Positions 8,988 through 18,543 of a DNA stretch of 64,000 bases are shown piece after piece. The stretch's first letter is position 1, and every line of letters starts with the position of its first letter. Made by a program: the position numbers and the translations under genes. The stretch is taken from NCBI GenBank assembly GCA_000472185.1, contig AVDB01000007.1, positions 155,367-219,366 of the forward strand, in the 5' to 3' direction. Under the pieces are notes generated by a model, which was given only the letters and a program-made list of their open reading frames with translations, did no database searches and had not been told where the DNA came from. Source of the stretch: Rhodobacteraceae bacterium HIMB11 (lineage in GTDB: Bacteria; Pseudomonadota; Alphaproteobacteria; Rhodobacterales; Rhodobacteraceae).

Positions 8988-10189
8988 TTGATTACCCAAG
9001 GGTACACCGATTTCCGAACACCATCGCCTTTCGTCAATCGGCACACTGCGCTGTTGGGGATGTTGGTGATGAATATCCGATCCTTTGCCATGATCAGCGC
9101 GGTCTATACTTCTCCGAATTTACATATGGATATCAGTGGCGTGAATTTGGTGGTTTGGATCCTGTCCCATGTTTTTGCAGATCAGAAATTCATGGCCATT
9201 TTTTACATGCTGTTTGGCGCAGGGGTTATTTTGGCAACACAGCGATGGGATCAGGCGGGGCAACGCACATGGAGCTATCACGATGCACGCACGTTTTGGT
9301 TGCTGATCTTTGGGATGATCCACGCCTATTTTTTTGGTACGGGGACATATTGGTCACCTATGCGCTGTGCGTATTTGTGGTCTATTGGTTTCGCAATCTC
9401 TCTGCCCCCGCACTCTTTCTCATCGGATGCATTTCCCTGTTGGTTGCGCTATTGATCATCATGTCGGCGGGTGTCGCGCCCCTCGATGTTCAACAGGGCA
9501 TTTTAGAAGATTTCGTTCTAAATCCTGCGGACATTGATCGTGAAATCGCCGCCTATCGCGGGACATGGTCCGATGTCCAAAACGCCCGCCTGATCGAGGC
9601 TTTGGACATTCAATTTGCGGGTATTCCGTTTTTCCTGTTCTGGCGGGCAGGGGGATTAATGTTGATTGGCATGGCACTGTTTAAATTGGGCGTGTTCAGT
9701 GCCACGCGCAGCATCAAATTTTACACCCGTTCAGTGGGTGTTTCAGGCCTCATTAGTTTCCCATTGGTCGCCTGTAGTATGGTGCAATTGATTGCCCATG
9801 ATTGGGACCCAAGTTTCAGGCTGCTGCAACACAGGGGCGTTTATAATTATGTGGGCAGTATTGGCGTTGCACTGTTTTACGTGGGTTACATTATGCTGAT
9901 TTCGAGAACGTGGATCTGGCATACGATGCAGGCCCGTCTGGCGGCCGTGGGGCGCATGGCATTTACAAACTATATCCTGCAATTTGTGATCGCGACGGGA
10001 TTGTTTTATCGCTATGGATTTGGATTATTTGGATCGGTTGAACGTTGGGGGCAATTTTTGATTGTGTTGATCATCTGGGTATTTCAGCTTTGGATATCCC
10101 CCATTTGGCTTTCTAAATTCCGATTTGGGCCTTTGGAATGGCTGTGGCGGTCGCTGACATATTTCAAATTTCAACCGATGCTGAAATAG
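8988..10189 (+). pseudogene. DUF418 membrane protein, frameshifted and without a clear start
   Basis: The N-terminal part (ALLGMLVMNIRSFAM, then HVFADQKFMAIFYMLFGAG) is typical of DUF418 multi-span proteins. At a run of seven T (9329-9335) the frame changes: HAYF continues as WYGDILVTYALC in the next frame and then runs cleanly to a stop at 10189 (C-terminal GPLEWLWRSLTYF, the family ending). One more T restores the frame. Upstream, the usual LDxLRGxALLG start is degraded and no ATG fits; the TTG at 8988 is arbitrary. The gene sits exactly between two identical tRNA-Asp genes. Confidence 0.75.
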
Positions 10190-10253
10190 ATGTCATTCGG
10201 TGCGTTTTCTCTATTGACGCTCCATCTGAAAACACATATCCCACCGCTTACGC

Positions 10254-10330
10254 GCGGTTGTAGCTCAGTTGGTTAGAGTACCGGCCTGTCACGCCGGGGG
10301 TCGCGGGTTCGAGCCCCGTCAACCGCGCCA
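10254..10330 (+). tRNA. tRNA-Asp (anticodon GTC), copy 2
   Basis: Base-for-base identical to the copy at 8832-8908, including the encoded CCA. The identity extends 4 nt 5' of the gene. dgkA ends only 4 nt downstream on the other strand. Confidence 0.97.
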
Positions 10331-10333
10331 CTT

Positions 10334-10702
10334 TCACAAAAAATTCATGCACAAAATGGTGGCCCAGGCCGCGCCCACGGATATTGCCGTCACGGCCACG
10401 GTTGCGCTGCCTGCATCCTTGGCCTGTTTTGCCAGATCACGGCGGTCCATACCGATATCATCCACCACGCGTTCAATCGCCGTATTCATACATTCCGCGG
10501 CCAATACCATGATGCCGCCCATGATAATGACCGCCGTTTCCGCCGGAGATAGTGGTAGGTAAAGCGCCAAAGGGGTCGAAATACAATTGGCCACGATCCA
10601 TTGTTTCAGGCTGGGTTCGGTTTGCCAAACATTGCGCCACCCCTCCAGTGACCAAACCACGCGATCACAGAACCGTTGCCATTGCTGCGATAAAAAGCCC
10701 AC
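10334..10702 (-). CDS. dgkA: Diacylglycerol kinase (prokaryotic DgkA type)
   Basis: 122 aa inner-membrane enzyme phosphorylating diacylglycerol to recycle it into phospholipid synthesis. The active-site motif ECMNTAIERVVDDIG near residue 69 matches the E-x-x-N-[ST]-A-I-E signature, with a following D-x-A-G-S-A segment. Three hydrophobic helices are seen and the length is normal. It is convergent with tRNA-Asp, 3 nt apart. Confidence 0.95.
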   Translation of the reverse strand: MGFLSQQWQRFCDRVVWSLEGWRNVWQTEPSLKQWIVANCISTPLALYLPLSPAETAVIIMGGIMVLAAECMNTAIERVVDDIGMDRRDLAKQAKDAGSATVAVTAISVGAAWATILCMNFL

Positions 10703-10778
10703 TTTAATCCCCTTTGCCCATCGTGTTTAGGTTGGTTGCACTTTGCTTTATGCTAATGAACCTGCGCAAGGGAAAACT

Positions 10779-11015
10779 ATGCTATCACTTGTATCCAAGA
10801 TCAATTGGCCCATCCTAATCGTGGCCTGCGCCACCATCGGGTTGGCCCCACTGTTTCCAGAACCGCATGTTTGGGAAAAGCTGCGGATGTTGGTGCAAGG
10901 CAATCTGACCCGCGCGATTGATTGGTTTGATTTGTTGATGCACGGCACGCCATGGGTTTTGGTTGTGCTAAAGATTTGGGGAACGTTCGGCGGACGTGCT
11001 GATGGCAAAGGCTGA
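10779..11015 (+). CDS. Small two-span membrane protein (78 aa)
   Basis: Starts MLSLVSKINWPILIVACATIG and continues with LAPLFPEPHVWEKLRML, an amphipathic linker, and a second helix WVLVVLKIW. Homologues in roseobacters are, as far as I recall, labelled 'RND transporter', but this is far too short for an RND pump and that label should not be trusted. The ATG at 10779 follows AAGGGAAAAC; a longer open frame starts at 10743 without a ribosome site. Function unknown. It is followed by an intergenic repeat. Confidence 0.7.
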   Translation: MLSLVSKINWPILIVACATIGLAPLFPEPHVWEKLRMLVQGNLTRAIDWFDLLMHGTPWVLVVLKIWGTFGGRADGKG

Positions 11016-11048
11016 TTTTGACTTCAGTCATTGACAAACGATCAAGCA

Positions 11049-11193
11049 CAGTCCCGTGGTCGGTGAATAGGGCTGAGGTAACGAAGCACCCGTACTGTTT
11101 TGCCGAAGGTAAACCTATGGTTCAACCGAACGGGCGTGGACAGGATCAAGCGCGATTGGTTTTTGCTTCGCTTCGACCGCGCGTGATCCTAGG
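11049..11193 (+). repeat. Dispersed intergenic repeat, copy 1
   Basis: Shares GGGCTGAG, GTTTTGCCGAAGG, AAACCTA-GGTT, ACGGGCGTGG, GATCA-CGCGA and CCGCGC-TGATC blocks in the same order and spacing with copies at 18279-18394 and 55310-55457 (reverse). It lies between two convergent genes. Confidence 0.85.
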
Positions 11194-11211
11194 ACAAAAT
11201 GATTGCCTTGC

Positions 11212-12333
11212 TCACTCTGCCGCCTCAGTTTCGGCCTCGATCTCGGCGGCGCGTTTTTCGACCAGCTCGACGATGTGATCGACCATATCATAGTTGCTGA
11301 TTTTGTGATCTTGCTTGCCTGCCCAATAGACCATGCCATGACCACTGCCACCGCCTGTAAAGCCGACATCGGTCATCAACGCCTCGCCCGGGCCATTCAC
11401 AACACAGCCGATGATCGACAGGCTCATGGGTGTTTTGACATGCTCTAGGCGCTGTTCCAAGGTTTCGACCGTTTTAATCACATTGAACCCCTGACGCGCG
11501 CAAGAGGGGCACGAGATGATATTCACGCCACGATGGCGTAGGCCCAGTGATTTCAAGACTTCATAGCCAACCTTCACCTCTTCCACAGGATCGGCCGACA
11601 GCGATACGCGGATCGTATCCCCAATACCCATCCACAGTAGATTGCCTAAACCAATGGCGGATTTGATTGTTCCGCTCATCAAACCGCCCGCTTCGGTGAT
11701 CCCAAGGTGAAGGGGCGCGTCGGTGGCTTCTGCCAATGCTTGATAAGCCGCAGCCGACAGGAAAACGTCAGAGGCCTTCACACTGATCTTGAATTCGTGG
11801 AAATCATTATCCTGCAGGATTTTGATATGATCCAGACCGCTTTCGACCATCGCATCGGGGCAGGGTTCCCCATATTTTTCCAATAGGTGTTTTTCTAAGG
11901 ATCCCGCATTCACGCCAATACGCATGGAACAATTGTTGTCCCGCGCTGCTTTGATCACTTCACGCACGCGCTCTTCTGTTCCGATGTTGCCGGGGTTGAT
12001 GCGCAAACAGGCGGCCCCTGCTTCTGCGGCCTCGATCCCGCGTTTATAGTGGAAATGGATATCGGCCACGATGGGAACAGGGCTTTCTTTCACAATTTCT
12101 TTTAGCGCTTTTGAACTGTCCTGATCGGGCACAGAAACGCGCACAATGTCTGCGCCTGCCTCGGCAGCGGCTTGGACCTGTGCGATTGTCGCGGCGACAT
12201 CTGTGGTCAATGTGTTTGTCATTGTCTGCACGGCGATGGGGGCATCCCCGCCAATCGGAACATTGCCCACGTGAATCTGGCGAGATTTACGGCGATAGAT
12301 ATTGCGCCAAGGACGCACATGGTTCAGCGACAT
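11212..12333 (-). CDS. ispG: 4-hydroxy-3-methylbut-2-enyl-diphosphate synthase (flavodoxin)
   Basis: Penultimate enzyme of the MEP isoprenoid pathway, a 4Fe-4S protein. Cluster cysteines are seen in [10 protein letters not shown] near residue 270 and [10 protein letters not shown] near 310. The N-terminal TIM-barrel motif [15 protein letters not shown] appears here as [15 protein letters not shown]. The start is taken at ATG 12333 ([15 protein letters not shown]); the open frame continues 20 codons further, but that stretch has no family sequence. The 5' end is 64 nt from the RodZ-like gene, which reads the same way. Confidence 0.96.
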   Translation of the reverse strand: MSLNHVRPWRNIYRRKSRQIHVGNVPIGGDAPIAVQTMTNTLTTDVAATIAQVQAAAEAGADIVRVSVPDQDSSKALKEIVKESPVPIVADIHFHYKRGIEAAEAGAACLRINPGNIGTEERVREVIKAARDNNCSMRIGVNAGSLEKHLLEKYGEPCPDAMVESGLDHIKILQDNDFHEFKISVKASDVFLSAAAYQALAEATDAPLHLGITEAGGLMSGTIKSAIGLGNLLWMGIGDTIRVSLSADPVEEVKVGYEVLKSLGLRHRGVNIISCPSCARQGFNVIKTVETLEQRLEHVKTPMSLSIIGCVVNGPGEALMTDVGFTGGGSGHGMVYWAGKQDHKISNYDMVDHIVELVEKRAAEIEAETEAAE

Positions 12334-12397
12334 AGCAACCTCGTGTTTGCTGTTGTGTAATGTATAATTGACAGAAAGCGTTCGCGCAATCAAACAT

Positions 12398-13642
12398 CTA
12401 TTGATCTAATGGCAGGTCAAAGCTTTCAAAGTTGGCTTGCGCGATTAATGTGCGCAACTCGCCGTCATTGTCAATGATAGCAGGAGTATAGCTTTCTGAC
12501 AGGCTGGCCACAGACAATTCAACGTCTTTGACAACATTGCCGCCTGATCCTGCTGGGCCATATAGTTCGCGGTTAACGCTAAAATATACAGATCCTGACA
12601 TGCCCGCACGCATGGTTGGTGCACCCTCGGTCTGGGGCAGTGTAAATTCCTCACCGGGCTGCATGATTTTGGCCAAAATAACCGACCCAGTCGAGGACGT
12701 GACCTGCACCCACGCTTCGCGTGTTGCGACAATAGCGATGGTGGGGGGCAAATCTTCGACCACTTGCGGGGCGACACTTGCTACCTCATCCAAATTCACC
12801 TCTTCCACGACATCTGCGATGATGGCATCCAATCCCGCAAATGTGGGCAATGCTGCTTCTGTCTTGGGATCTGGGAAATTGGCAAAACGGTTGGGGTCAA
12901 GCGTTGAGATTGGTGCATCACGGGCCACAAGGATCGGGGTATCAAGCGCAGGGGGACGATACATGCGTTCCAATTTATCGTTGCGCTGGTCCGGGGAAAG
13001 GCCAACAATATCAGTGGTTTCCTCACCCTCGACGGTACCGTTGAATTCTGACAAAACGATGGGCGTATTTTCGGATGGAACGACCTGCACCTTTTGGATT
13101 TCTTGGAATACGGACCATGCCCCGTAGCCTAGGCCCGCAACCAATAGACACAAAACGGCGATTGATCCGACAGCCGCTGCCTCAAACTGATCTGTCCATG
13201 ATTTCTTATTTGGCACAATCGCAGAGGGGGATTTGGAAAAGATCGCGTCATCCATATCGCTGATCATCGGACCAGCGACAGGAACCGCCTTGCCATTGCG
13301 CAGGGTCGAGGCCTCATCCGCCAATCCGTGCGAGGGTACGAACCCGCTTTCTTCACAGAACTGGCGATAGACTTGTTCCTGATCCAACTTCAAATATCGT
13401 GCATAGGATCGTACAAAACCCGACACAAAACTCGGCGTTTCAAAAGCGCCATAATCACAGTTTTCAATCGCGGAAATATAGTTCGCACTGATGCGCAGTT
13501 CGCGTTGAACATCCATCAAAGATTTACCCAGGGTCGCGCGTTCACCGCGCAGCAGATCGCCCAGACGCACTTCATAGTCGTCAAAGCCTTTTGGTCTGCT
13601 CATTTCGTCCCGACCGTCTGGGGTCAGATCCGTCCCTGCCAT
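12398..13642 (-). CDS. RodZ-like HTH / DUF4115 membrane protein
   Basis: 414 aa. An N-terminal HTH_25 helix-turn-helix is at about 24-95 ([30 protein letters not shown]). One transmembrane helix is near 180 ([17 protein letters not shown]). A long low-complexity periplasmic linker is followed by a C-terminal DUF4115 beta domain ([15 protein letters not shown]...). This is the RodZ layout: cytoplasmic HTH binding MreB and a periplasmic part acting in cell-shape control. An alternative start at residue 14 (MSRPKGF) is possible; ATG 13642 has AGGGGC upstream. It precedes ispG, a linkage common in proteobacteria. Confidence 0.85.
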   Translation of the reverse strand: MAGTDLTPDGRDEMSRPKGFDDYEVRLGDLLRGERATLGKSLMDVQRELRISANYISAIENCDYGAFETPSFVSGFVRSYARYLKLDQEQVYRQFCEESGFVPSHGLADEASTLRNGKAVPVAGPMISDMDDAIFSKSPSAIVPNKKSWTDQFEAAAVGSIAVLCLLVAGLGYGAWSVFQEIQKVQVVPSENTPIVLSEFNGTVEGEETTDIVGLSPDQRNDKLERMYRPPALDTPILVARDAPISTLDPNRFANFPDPKTEAALPTFAGLDAIIADVVEEVNLDEVASVAPQVVEDLPPTIAIVATREAWVQVTSSTGSVILAKIMQPGEEFTLPQTEGAPTMRAGMSGSVYFSVNRELYGPAGSGGNVVKDVELSVASLSESYTPAIIDNDGELRTLIAQANFESFDLPLDQ

Positions 13643-13750
13643 TTCATCACGCCCCTAGCGTTGCATCCCCAAGCATGATTCCGCCGAATCGATGCATAAC
13701 ACCTTGAGCTGTGATAACACAAAGTTACAGAATGTGCACTTTTGTTAGGG

Positions 13751-14974
13751 TTATGCGCTAATTTCGGCACGATTTAGCGCACAGTGGGACCACAGTGCAT
13801 CCATCGCCTTGACAAGGGCATCAATTTCTTTGGGTCCATGCACAGGCGACGGTGTAAACCGCAGCCGCTCTGTCCCACGCGGGACAGTCGGGAAATTGAT
13901 CGGTTGGACGTAAATTCCGTGCTCACTCAGCAGCATGTCAGACAGCTTTTTCGTATGCACAGGATTGCCCACAATCACAGGCACAATATGGCTACCATGA
14001 TCAATGATCGGCAGACCCATACCCTTTAGGCGCATTTTCAGGATTCTCGCCTGCAGCTGATGTTGCTCGCGCAGCGTTTGATCACTTTTCAAGTGCGCAA
14101 CCGATGCCGCGGCGCCCGCAGCAACCGCGGGTGGCAATGATGTGGTGAAAATAAACCCAGGCGCATAAGAGCGCACAGCGTCACACATTTTTTCGCTGGC
14201 CGCGATATAACCACCCATCACGCCATAGGCCTTGGCCAATGTTCCGTTAATAATATCAATGCGATGCGCAAAGTTATCACGCTCTGTCACACCACCACCG
14301 CGTGGGCCATACATGCCAACGGCGTGAACCTCATCAATATAGGTCAGGGCGTTGAATTCATCGGCCAGATCACAAATCGCCTCAATCGGGCCGAAATCCC
14401 CATCCATTGAATAGACAGATTCGAACGCAATCAATTTCGGCGCCTTGGGATCATCCGCCGCCAATAATTCGCGCAGATGCGCAACATCATTGTGGCGGAA
14501 CACACGCTTGGCCCCGCCATTGCGGCGCACACCCTCGATCATAGATGCGTGGTTCAATTCGTCCGAATAAATGATCAATCCCGGAAACAATTTTGGCAAG
14601 GTCGAAAGGGTTGCGTCATTTGCATTATACGCAGAGGTGAACAACAGCGCTGATTCTTTGCCATGCAGATCGGCCAATTCGGCCTCAAGCCGTTTGTGAT
14701 ACACGGTTGTGCCCGAAATGTTGCGTGTGCCGCCAGACCCCGCGCCCGTGGCGTCAACGGCCTCATGCATGGCATTTAGAACAACAGGATGTTGGCCCAT
14801 CCCCAGATAGTCATTTCCGCACCACACAACGATTGGCTTTTTGCTGCCATCGGGGCAATTCCACATCGCGTGCGGGAAATTGCCCTTTTCGCGTTCGATA
14901 TCGATAAACGTGCGATAACGGCCTTCGTCGTGAAGGCGGGAGAGGGCTCCGTCAAGATGCGCGGTATAGTCCAT
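13751..14974 (-). CDS. hemA: 5-aminolevulinate synthase
   Basis: PLP enzyme condensing glycine and succinyl-CoA, the first step of heme synthesis by the C4 pathway typical of alphaproteobacteria. Motifs: [13 protein letters not shown] near 50, [11 protein letters not shown] near 82, [12 protein letters not shown] near 188, [12 protein letters not shown] near 214, and the PLP lysine in [12 protein letters not shown] near 245. At 407 aa it has the normal length. It is divergent from the M20 peptidase gene; a CCCATAA/TTATGGG dyad lies 25 bp upstream. Confidence 0.97.
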   Translation of the reverse strand: MDYTAHLDGALSRLHDEGRYRTFIDIEREKGNFPHAMWNCPDGSKKPIVVWCGNDYLGMGQHPVVLNAMHEAVDATGAGSGGTRNISGTTVYHKRLEAELADLHGKESALLFTSAYNANDATLSTLPKLFPGLIIYSDELNHASMIEGVRRNGGAKRVFRHNDVAHLRELLAADDPKAPKLIAFESVYSMDGDFGPIEAICDLADEFNALTYIDEVHAVGMYGPRGGGVTERDNFAHRIDIINGTLAKAYGVMGGYIAASEKMCDAVRSYAPGFIFTTSLPPAVAAGAAASVAHLKSDQTLREQHQLQARILKMRLKGMGLPIIDHGSHIVPVIVGNPVHTKKLSDMLLSEHGIYVQPINFPTVPRGTERLRFTPSPVHGPKEIDALVKAMDALWSHCALNRAEISA

Positions 14975-14998
14975 TCAATCGTCCTTGTTCATCGGTCC

Positions 14999-15027
14999 CC
15001 CATAACATATTCATATTTTATTATGGG
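14999..15027. promoter_or_regulatory. Inverted repeat upstream of hemA
   Basis: CCCATAA (14999-15005) and TTATGGG (15021-15027), perfect 7-bp arms around an AT-rich 15-nt centre, in the hemA/M20 divergent region. Could be an operator; it does not match the FnrL or PpsR/CrtJ consensus. Confidence 0.3.
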
Positions 15028-15130
15028 TCAAAGGTTTTTTGCAGCTAACGCAGCGAAATGATAATCCGCGTTGGTTGAATTGCCATCCGATGCTAGCCTT
15101 TCTTTCACAGATACATAACAGGAGATTCGA

Positions 15131-16504
15131 ATGTCGCTAGATTCGGTGTTGGCGCGTATTGACGCAGATATAGAAAAATCCACGGATCGCTTGCTCGATT
15201 TGTTGCGGATACGTTCGATTTCCACGGATCCTGCCTATGCAGAGGACTGTCAAAAGGCGGCGGATTGGTTGGTGCGTGATCTGGAATTGCTTGGGGCGGT
15301 TGCCACGAAACGCCAAACGCCGTATCACCCCATGGTGGTTGGGCATGTTGATGGGGCGGGGCCACATATCCTGTTTTACGGACATTATGATGTGCAACCT
15401 GTTGATCCCATTGAACTGTGGAATCGCGATCCGTTTGATCCTGCCGTTGAACAAACGCCCAAAGGTCCCGTGATCCGCGGGCGCGGATCGTCCGACGATA
15501 AGGGGCAATTGATGACCTTTGTTGAGGCCTGCCGCGCGTGGAAAGCGGTACATGGCACATTGCCCTGTAAAATCACCTTTTTCTTTGAAGGCGAAGAGGA
15601 AAGCGGATCGCCCAGTTTGATTCCCTTCATGAAGGAAAACGCAGCCGAACTGACATCCGACATTGTGTTGATCTGTGACACAGGGTTATTCGAAAGCAAA
15701 ACGCCCGCCATCGTGACCATGCTGCGCGGTTTGTTGGGCGAAGAGATTAAGATCACGGGCCCGAACAAAGATTTGCATTCGGGCATGTATGGCGGTGCGG
15801 CCATGAATCCCGCGCGGGTTCTATCAAAAATTTTGGCCAGTCTGCATGATGATCAGGGGCGTATCACGGTGCCAAATTTCTATGACGGCGTGCATGAATT
15901 ACCCGATGCAGTGGCCGATCAGTGGCGCGATCTGAATTTTGATCATGCGGCTTTCTTAGGGGATGTGGGTTTGGCCGATCCCGCGGGTGAGGTAGGGCGC
16001 AGCGCGCTAGAAATGATCTGGTCACGCCCAACTTGCGAAATCAATGGCATGACCAGCGGATATACAGGCGAAGGATTTAAAACCGTTCTACCCAGTTATG
16101 CCTCGGCCAAGGTGTCCTTCCGTTTGGTGGGTGAACAAGACCCCTTTAAAATCCGGGAAGATTTTCGCGCCATGGTGCGTGCCATGGTACCAGCGGATTG
16201 TCAGGTTGAATTTTTGGAACACGGAACGGGACCTGCATCGCATATGTCAATCGATGCCCCCGAATTCGAAGCAGCGCGTCAGGCATTATCCGAGGAATGG
16301 GATATCCCCGCGGCTTTTATCGGGTGTGGTGGGTCGATCCCAATCGCGGGATATTTCCAAGAGATCACGGGACGTGACCCGCTGTTAATTGGATTTGGCA
16401 AAGATGACGATCAACTGCACAGCCCAAACGAAAAATACGACATGGAAAGTTTCCACAAAGGCATCCGCAGCTGGGCCCGCATATTGGATAAATTGGCAGG
16501 TTAG
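15131..16504 (+). CDS. M20-family metallopeptidase (dipeptidase type)
   Basis: 457 aa di-zinc exo/dipeptidase. Metal ligands and catalytic residues appear in order: FYGHYDVQPVDP near 83 (first His and Asp), GRGSSDDKGQ near 122, FEGEEESGSP near 154 (catalytic Glu pair), and LICDTG near 183. The lid/dimerisation domain carries DLHSGMYGGAAMNP. Closest to the carnosinase/CNDP-like subgroup by architecture; the substrate is unknown. The start ATG follows AACAGGAG. Confidence 0.92.
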   Translation: MSLDSVLARIDADIEKSTDRLLDLLRIRSISTDPAYAEDCQKAADWLVRDLELLGAVATKRQTPYHPMVVGHVDGAGPHILFYGHYDVQPVDPIELWNRDPFDPAVEQTPKGPVIRGRGSSDDKGQLMTFVEACRAWKAVHGTLPCKITFFFEGEEESGSPSLIPFMKENAAELTSDIVLICDTGLFESKTPAIVTMLRGLLGEEIKITGPNKDLHSGMYGGAAMNPARVLSKILASLHDDQGRITVPNFYDGVHELPDAVADQWRDLNFDHAAFLGDVGLADPAGEVGRSALEMIWSRPTCEINGMTSGYTGEGFKTVLPSYASAKVSFRLVGEQDPFKIREDFRAMVRAMVPADCQVEFLEHGTGPASHMSIDAPEFEAARQALSEEWDIPAAFIGCGGSIPIAGYFQEITGRDPLLIGFGKDDDQLHSPNEKYDMESFHKGIRSWARILDKLAG

Positions 16505-16573
16505 GGCACGGCCCCAGCCGACCCAATGCGGCGCAGGTGGTCCGCGCTCGCCTAACCATGGAAACTGCGAAGG

Positions 16574-16786
16574 TTAATGACTGTCGGTATCTGGCAGTTC
16601 AAACAACTCATGCACCGATACGTCCAAAACCTTGGCCAAGGTCAGCGCCAAAATGGTCGACGGGACGAAGACGTTGTTTTCGATCGTGTTGATGGTTTTA
16701 CGCGATACATTTGCCAATTTGGCCAGATCCGCTTGGGTCAGGCCTTTGGCTTTTCTAATTTCGGTTACGTGAACGATCAGCTTCAT
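16574..16786 (-). CDS. Small XRE-family regulator (70 aa)
   Basis: Consists almost only of a Cro/C1-type helix-turn-helix: TEIRKAKGLTQADLAKLANV then SRKTINTIENN. The size and sequence match the YozG/YgzD-like group that is paired with small membrane proteins. Its start overlaps the stop of the upstream gene by 4 nt (ATGA), so the two are translationally coupled. Probably represses its own operon through the GTTAC/GTAAC sites upstream. Confidence 0.88.
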   Translation of the reverse strand: MKLIVHVTEIRKAKGLTQADLAKLANVSRKTINTIENNVFVPSTILALTLAKVLDVSVHELFELPDTDSH

Positions 16787-17190
16787 CGGCGCCCAATCGC
16801 ATCATAATAGGTGAACAGCAATAGATAGGCCGCCCCCGTCAAGGTCCCCATCGCCCCAAATGCCGTGGGTAGGGCAACTGCGACTGTGGTCATGAGGAGC
16901 CCAAAGATCGGGTACAACATCAATGCAATCCAAAACGCATGTGCCTCGGCGCGGCGTTTGTCCATAATGTAACCTTCGTCAAAAGCCTGTTGTGCATTTT
17001 TGCGTCCCGCTGCCGATGCCAGGGCAAAGATCAGGGCCGCACTGATAAGTCCCAGAATGCCCGGGATCCAAAACGGAAAGGGATCAGGGCGCATCTGCAA
17101 AAGTGCCAGCACCGCATAGGCAAGGCAGGTCAATCCCGTAATCGCAAACATAACGCGACGAAATGCAGAAAGTAACTCAGATGTAACCAA
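16783..17190 (-). CDS. Four-span membrane protein in a regulator pair
   Basis: 135 aa with four hydrophobic stretches: VMFAITGLTCLAYAVLAL, FWIPGILGLISAALIFAL, AFWIALMLYPIFGLLMTT and GTLTGAAYLLLF. The central charged loop (QAFDEGYIMDKRRAEA) lies between helices 2 and 3. It resembles the small membrane partners encoded with XRE regulators of this size, but the function is unknown. Its ATG is itself in one of the GTAAC motifs of the operator cluster. Confidence 0.75.
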   Translation of the reverse strand: MVTSELLSAFRRVMFAITGLTCLAYAVLALLQMRPDPFPFWIPGILGLISAALIFALASAAGRKNAQQAFDEGYIMDKRRAEAHAFWIALMLYPIFGLLMTTVAVALPTAFGAMGTLTGAAYLLLFTYYDAIGRR

Positions 17191-17260
17191 AATAAAAATC
17201 CTGAATTTAGCAACCTATGGGTTACATGTAGTGGGTTCGACAATGTAACGCCAAGGTTAC
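17172..17260. promoter_or_regulatory. Cluster of GTTAC/GTAAC operator-like half-sites
   Basis: Five 5-bp half-sites: GTAAC at 17172, GTAAC at 17183, GTTAC at 17221, GTAAC at 17245, GTTAC at 17256. Two make a perfect 7-bp dyad (GTTACAT 17221-17227 with ATGTAAC 17243-17249) and two a close pair (GTAAC-N6-GTTAC 17245-17260). They sit between the XRE operon and the hydrolase gene. Confidence 0.5.
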
Positions 17261-17333
17261 TTTTTGAAAAAAGTTGATTTGGGCACAAGATTGGCGCGAT
17301 AGTGCGTGAAAATTGAAAAACGACAGGTGATCA

Positions 17334-18206
17334 ATGTTCAACGGATTTAAAGCACAGGATGTGGATTTGCCTACGGGGCGCATCCATTATCGCATCGGTG
17401 GGGCAGGGGATGCCGTGTTACTATTGCATGGATTTCCGCAAACGCATGCGATGTGGGGCTATATCGCGCCAATACTGGCGCAGAGGTATCGTGTGATTTG
17501 CCCTGATTTGCGTGGCTATGGCGCCTCTCACAAACCTGCGGATGTGGCGGATTATTCTTTTCGGGAAATGGCGCGGGACCCGATTGCCTTGATGGATCAT
17601 CTTGGGATTGATCGGTTTCATGTTGTGGGACACGATCGCGGTGGGCGCACCGCGCATCGTATGGCGCTTGATATCCCTCAACGGATTAAAAGCATCACTG
17701 TCATGGATATTGTCCCAACGCATTTGTTATTGGCGGATTTAACCGCTTATGTGGCGCATGCCTATTACCATTGGTTTTTTCTGGCCCAACCCGCGCCACT
17801 GCCTGAAACGATGATTGGTGCCGATCCAGTTGCATATTACAAATCTTGTCTGATGGGCTGGGGTGCGGCGAATGAGGATCAGTTTGATAGCGCACAAATG
17901 CAAGCCTATGAAGCCACATGGCGTGATCCCGATTGTATTCGCGGCATGTGCAATGATTATCGTGCGGCCTTTACCCATGATTTTAAATTGGATGCGGCGG
18001 ATTTGCACCGCCGCCTAAGCATGCCCGCCTGTGTGATGTGGGGACGTAATGGGATTATGGAGCGCGCCTTTGACGTGCCGGCCACGTGGGCCGATCGGTT
18101 TTCAAATATCACAGCCCATGGCATGCGTGGTGGGCATTTTTTCCCCGATGAACATCCAGAAGAGACAGCTGAGACCGTGATGGCGTTTTTGGCCGCGCAA
18201 ACATGA
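17334..18206 (+). CDS. Alpha/beta hydrolase of the fluoroacetate/haloacetate dehalogenase type
   Basis: 290 aa. Active-site signature HDRGGRTAHRMALD near residue 103: the nucleophile Asp followed by Arg and a second Arg three residues on, as in fluoroacetate dehalogenase, where these bind the carboxylate. YYHWFF near 145 supplies the His-Trp pair of the halide pocket, and GGHFFPDEHPE near 270 supplies the catalytic His. The oxyanion region LLHGFPQTHAMW is also typical. Epoxide hydrolases share the fold, but the D-R-x-x-R plus HW set favours a haloacetate dehalogenase. Activity is inferred. It is divergent from the XRE operon with the operator cluster between. Confidence 0.82.
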   Translation: MFNGFKAQDVDLPTGRIHYRIGGAGDAVLLLHGFPQTHAMWGYIAPILAQRYRVICPDLRGYGASHKPADVADYSFREMARDPIALMDHLGIDRFHVVGHDRGGRTAHRMALDIPQRIKSITVMDIVPTHLLLADLTAYVAHAYYHWFFLAQPAPLPETMIGADPVAYYKSCLMGWGAANEDQFDSAQMQAYEATWRDPDCIRGMCNDYRAAFTHDFKLDAADLHRRLSMPACVMWGRNGIMERAFDVPATWADRFSNITAHGMRGGHFFPDEHPEETAETVMAFLAAQT

Positions 18207-18278
18207 CTCAGCCGAACGGATTTCTGGGATGTGATACCATTGTGTCGTTTTTTTTGTGACATACACATTGTAAAGCAC

Positions 18279-18394
18279 TCGCCCGTGGGCGGTTAACAGG
18301 GCTGAGTGAAATGACGCCCCCGCTCGATCGGACGGGCGTGGGCTGGATCATACGCGATTAGTCTTCGCTATGCTGCGACCGCGCATGATCTGGG
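18279..18394 (+). repeat. Dispersed intergenic repeat, copy 2 (internal deletion)
   Basis: Same ends and order as copies 1 and 3 (GCCCGTGGGCGGTTAACAGG, ACGGGCGTGGGCT, CGCGCATGATCTGG) but lacking the central GTTTTGCCGAAGG hairpin block. Between two convergent genes. Confidence 0.85.
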
Positions 18395-18431
18395 TGAACG
18401 AAGTCGTTTAAGCATCATAATGATCAGAGAA

Positions 18432-18457
18432 CTAAGCGCGCGCTTAGCCCATTTTTT
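18432..18457 (+). terminator. GC palindrome followed by a T run
   Basis: CTAAGCGCGCGCTTAG (18432-18447), a perfect 16-bp palindrome, then CCCA and six T. This could terminate transcripts coming from the hydrolase side. The rest of the 18207-18543 gap holds repeat copy 2 and nothing else I can name. Confidence 0.45.
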
Positions 18458-18543
18458 CTGAAATGCTAGTAAACGGATTGCCCGACACCAGGCCTGCCCG
18501 AGCTTGTTTCAGGGAGATGTGCGACCCATTACAGCATCATTTG

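Noticed and set aside
8847..9455. Long ORFs starting MVRVPACHAGGRG from both tRNA-Asp genes
   Set aside because: Their starts are tRNA sequence translated by chance; only the later part of the first is real DUF418 coding.
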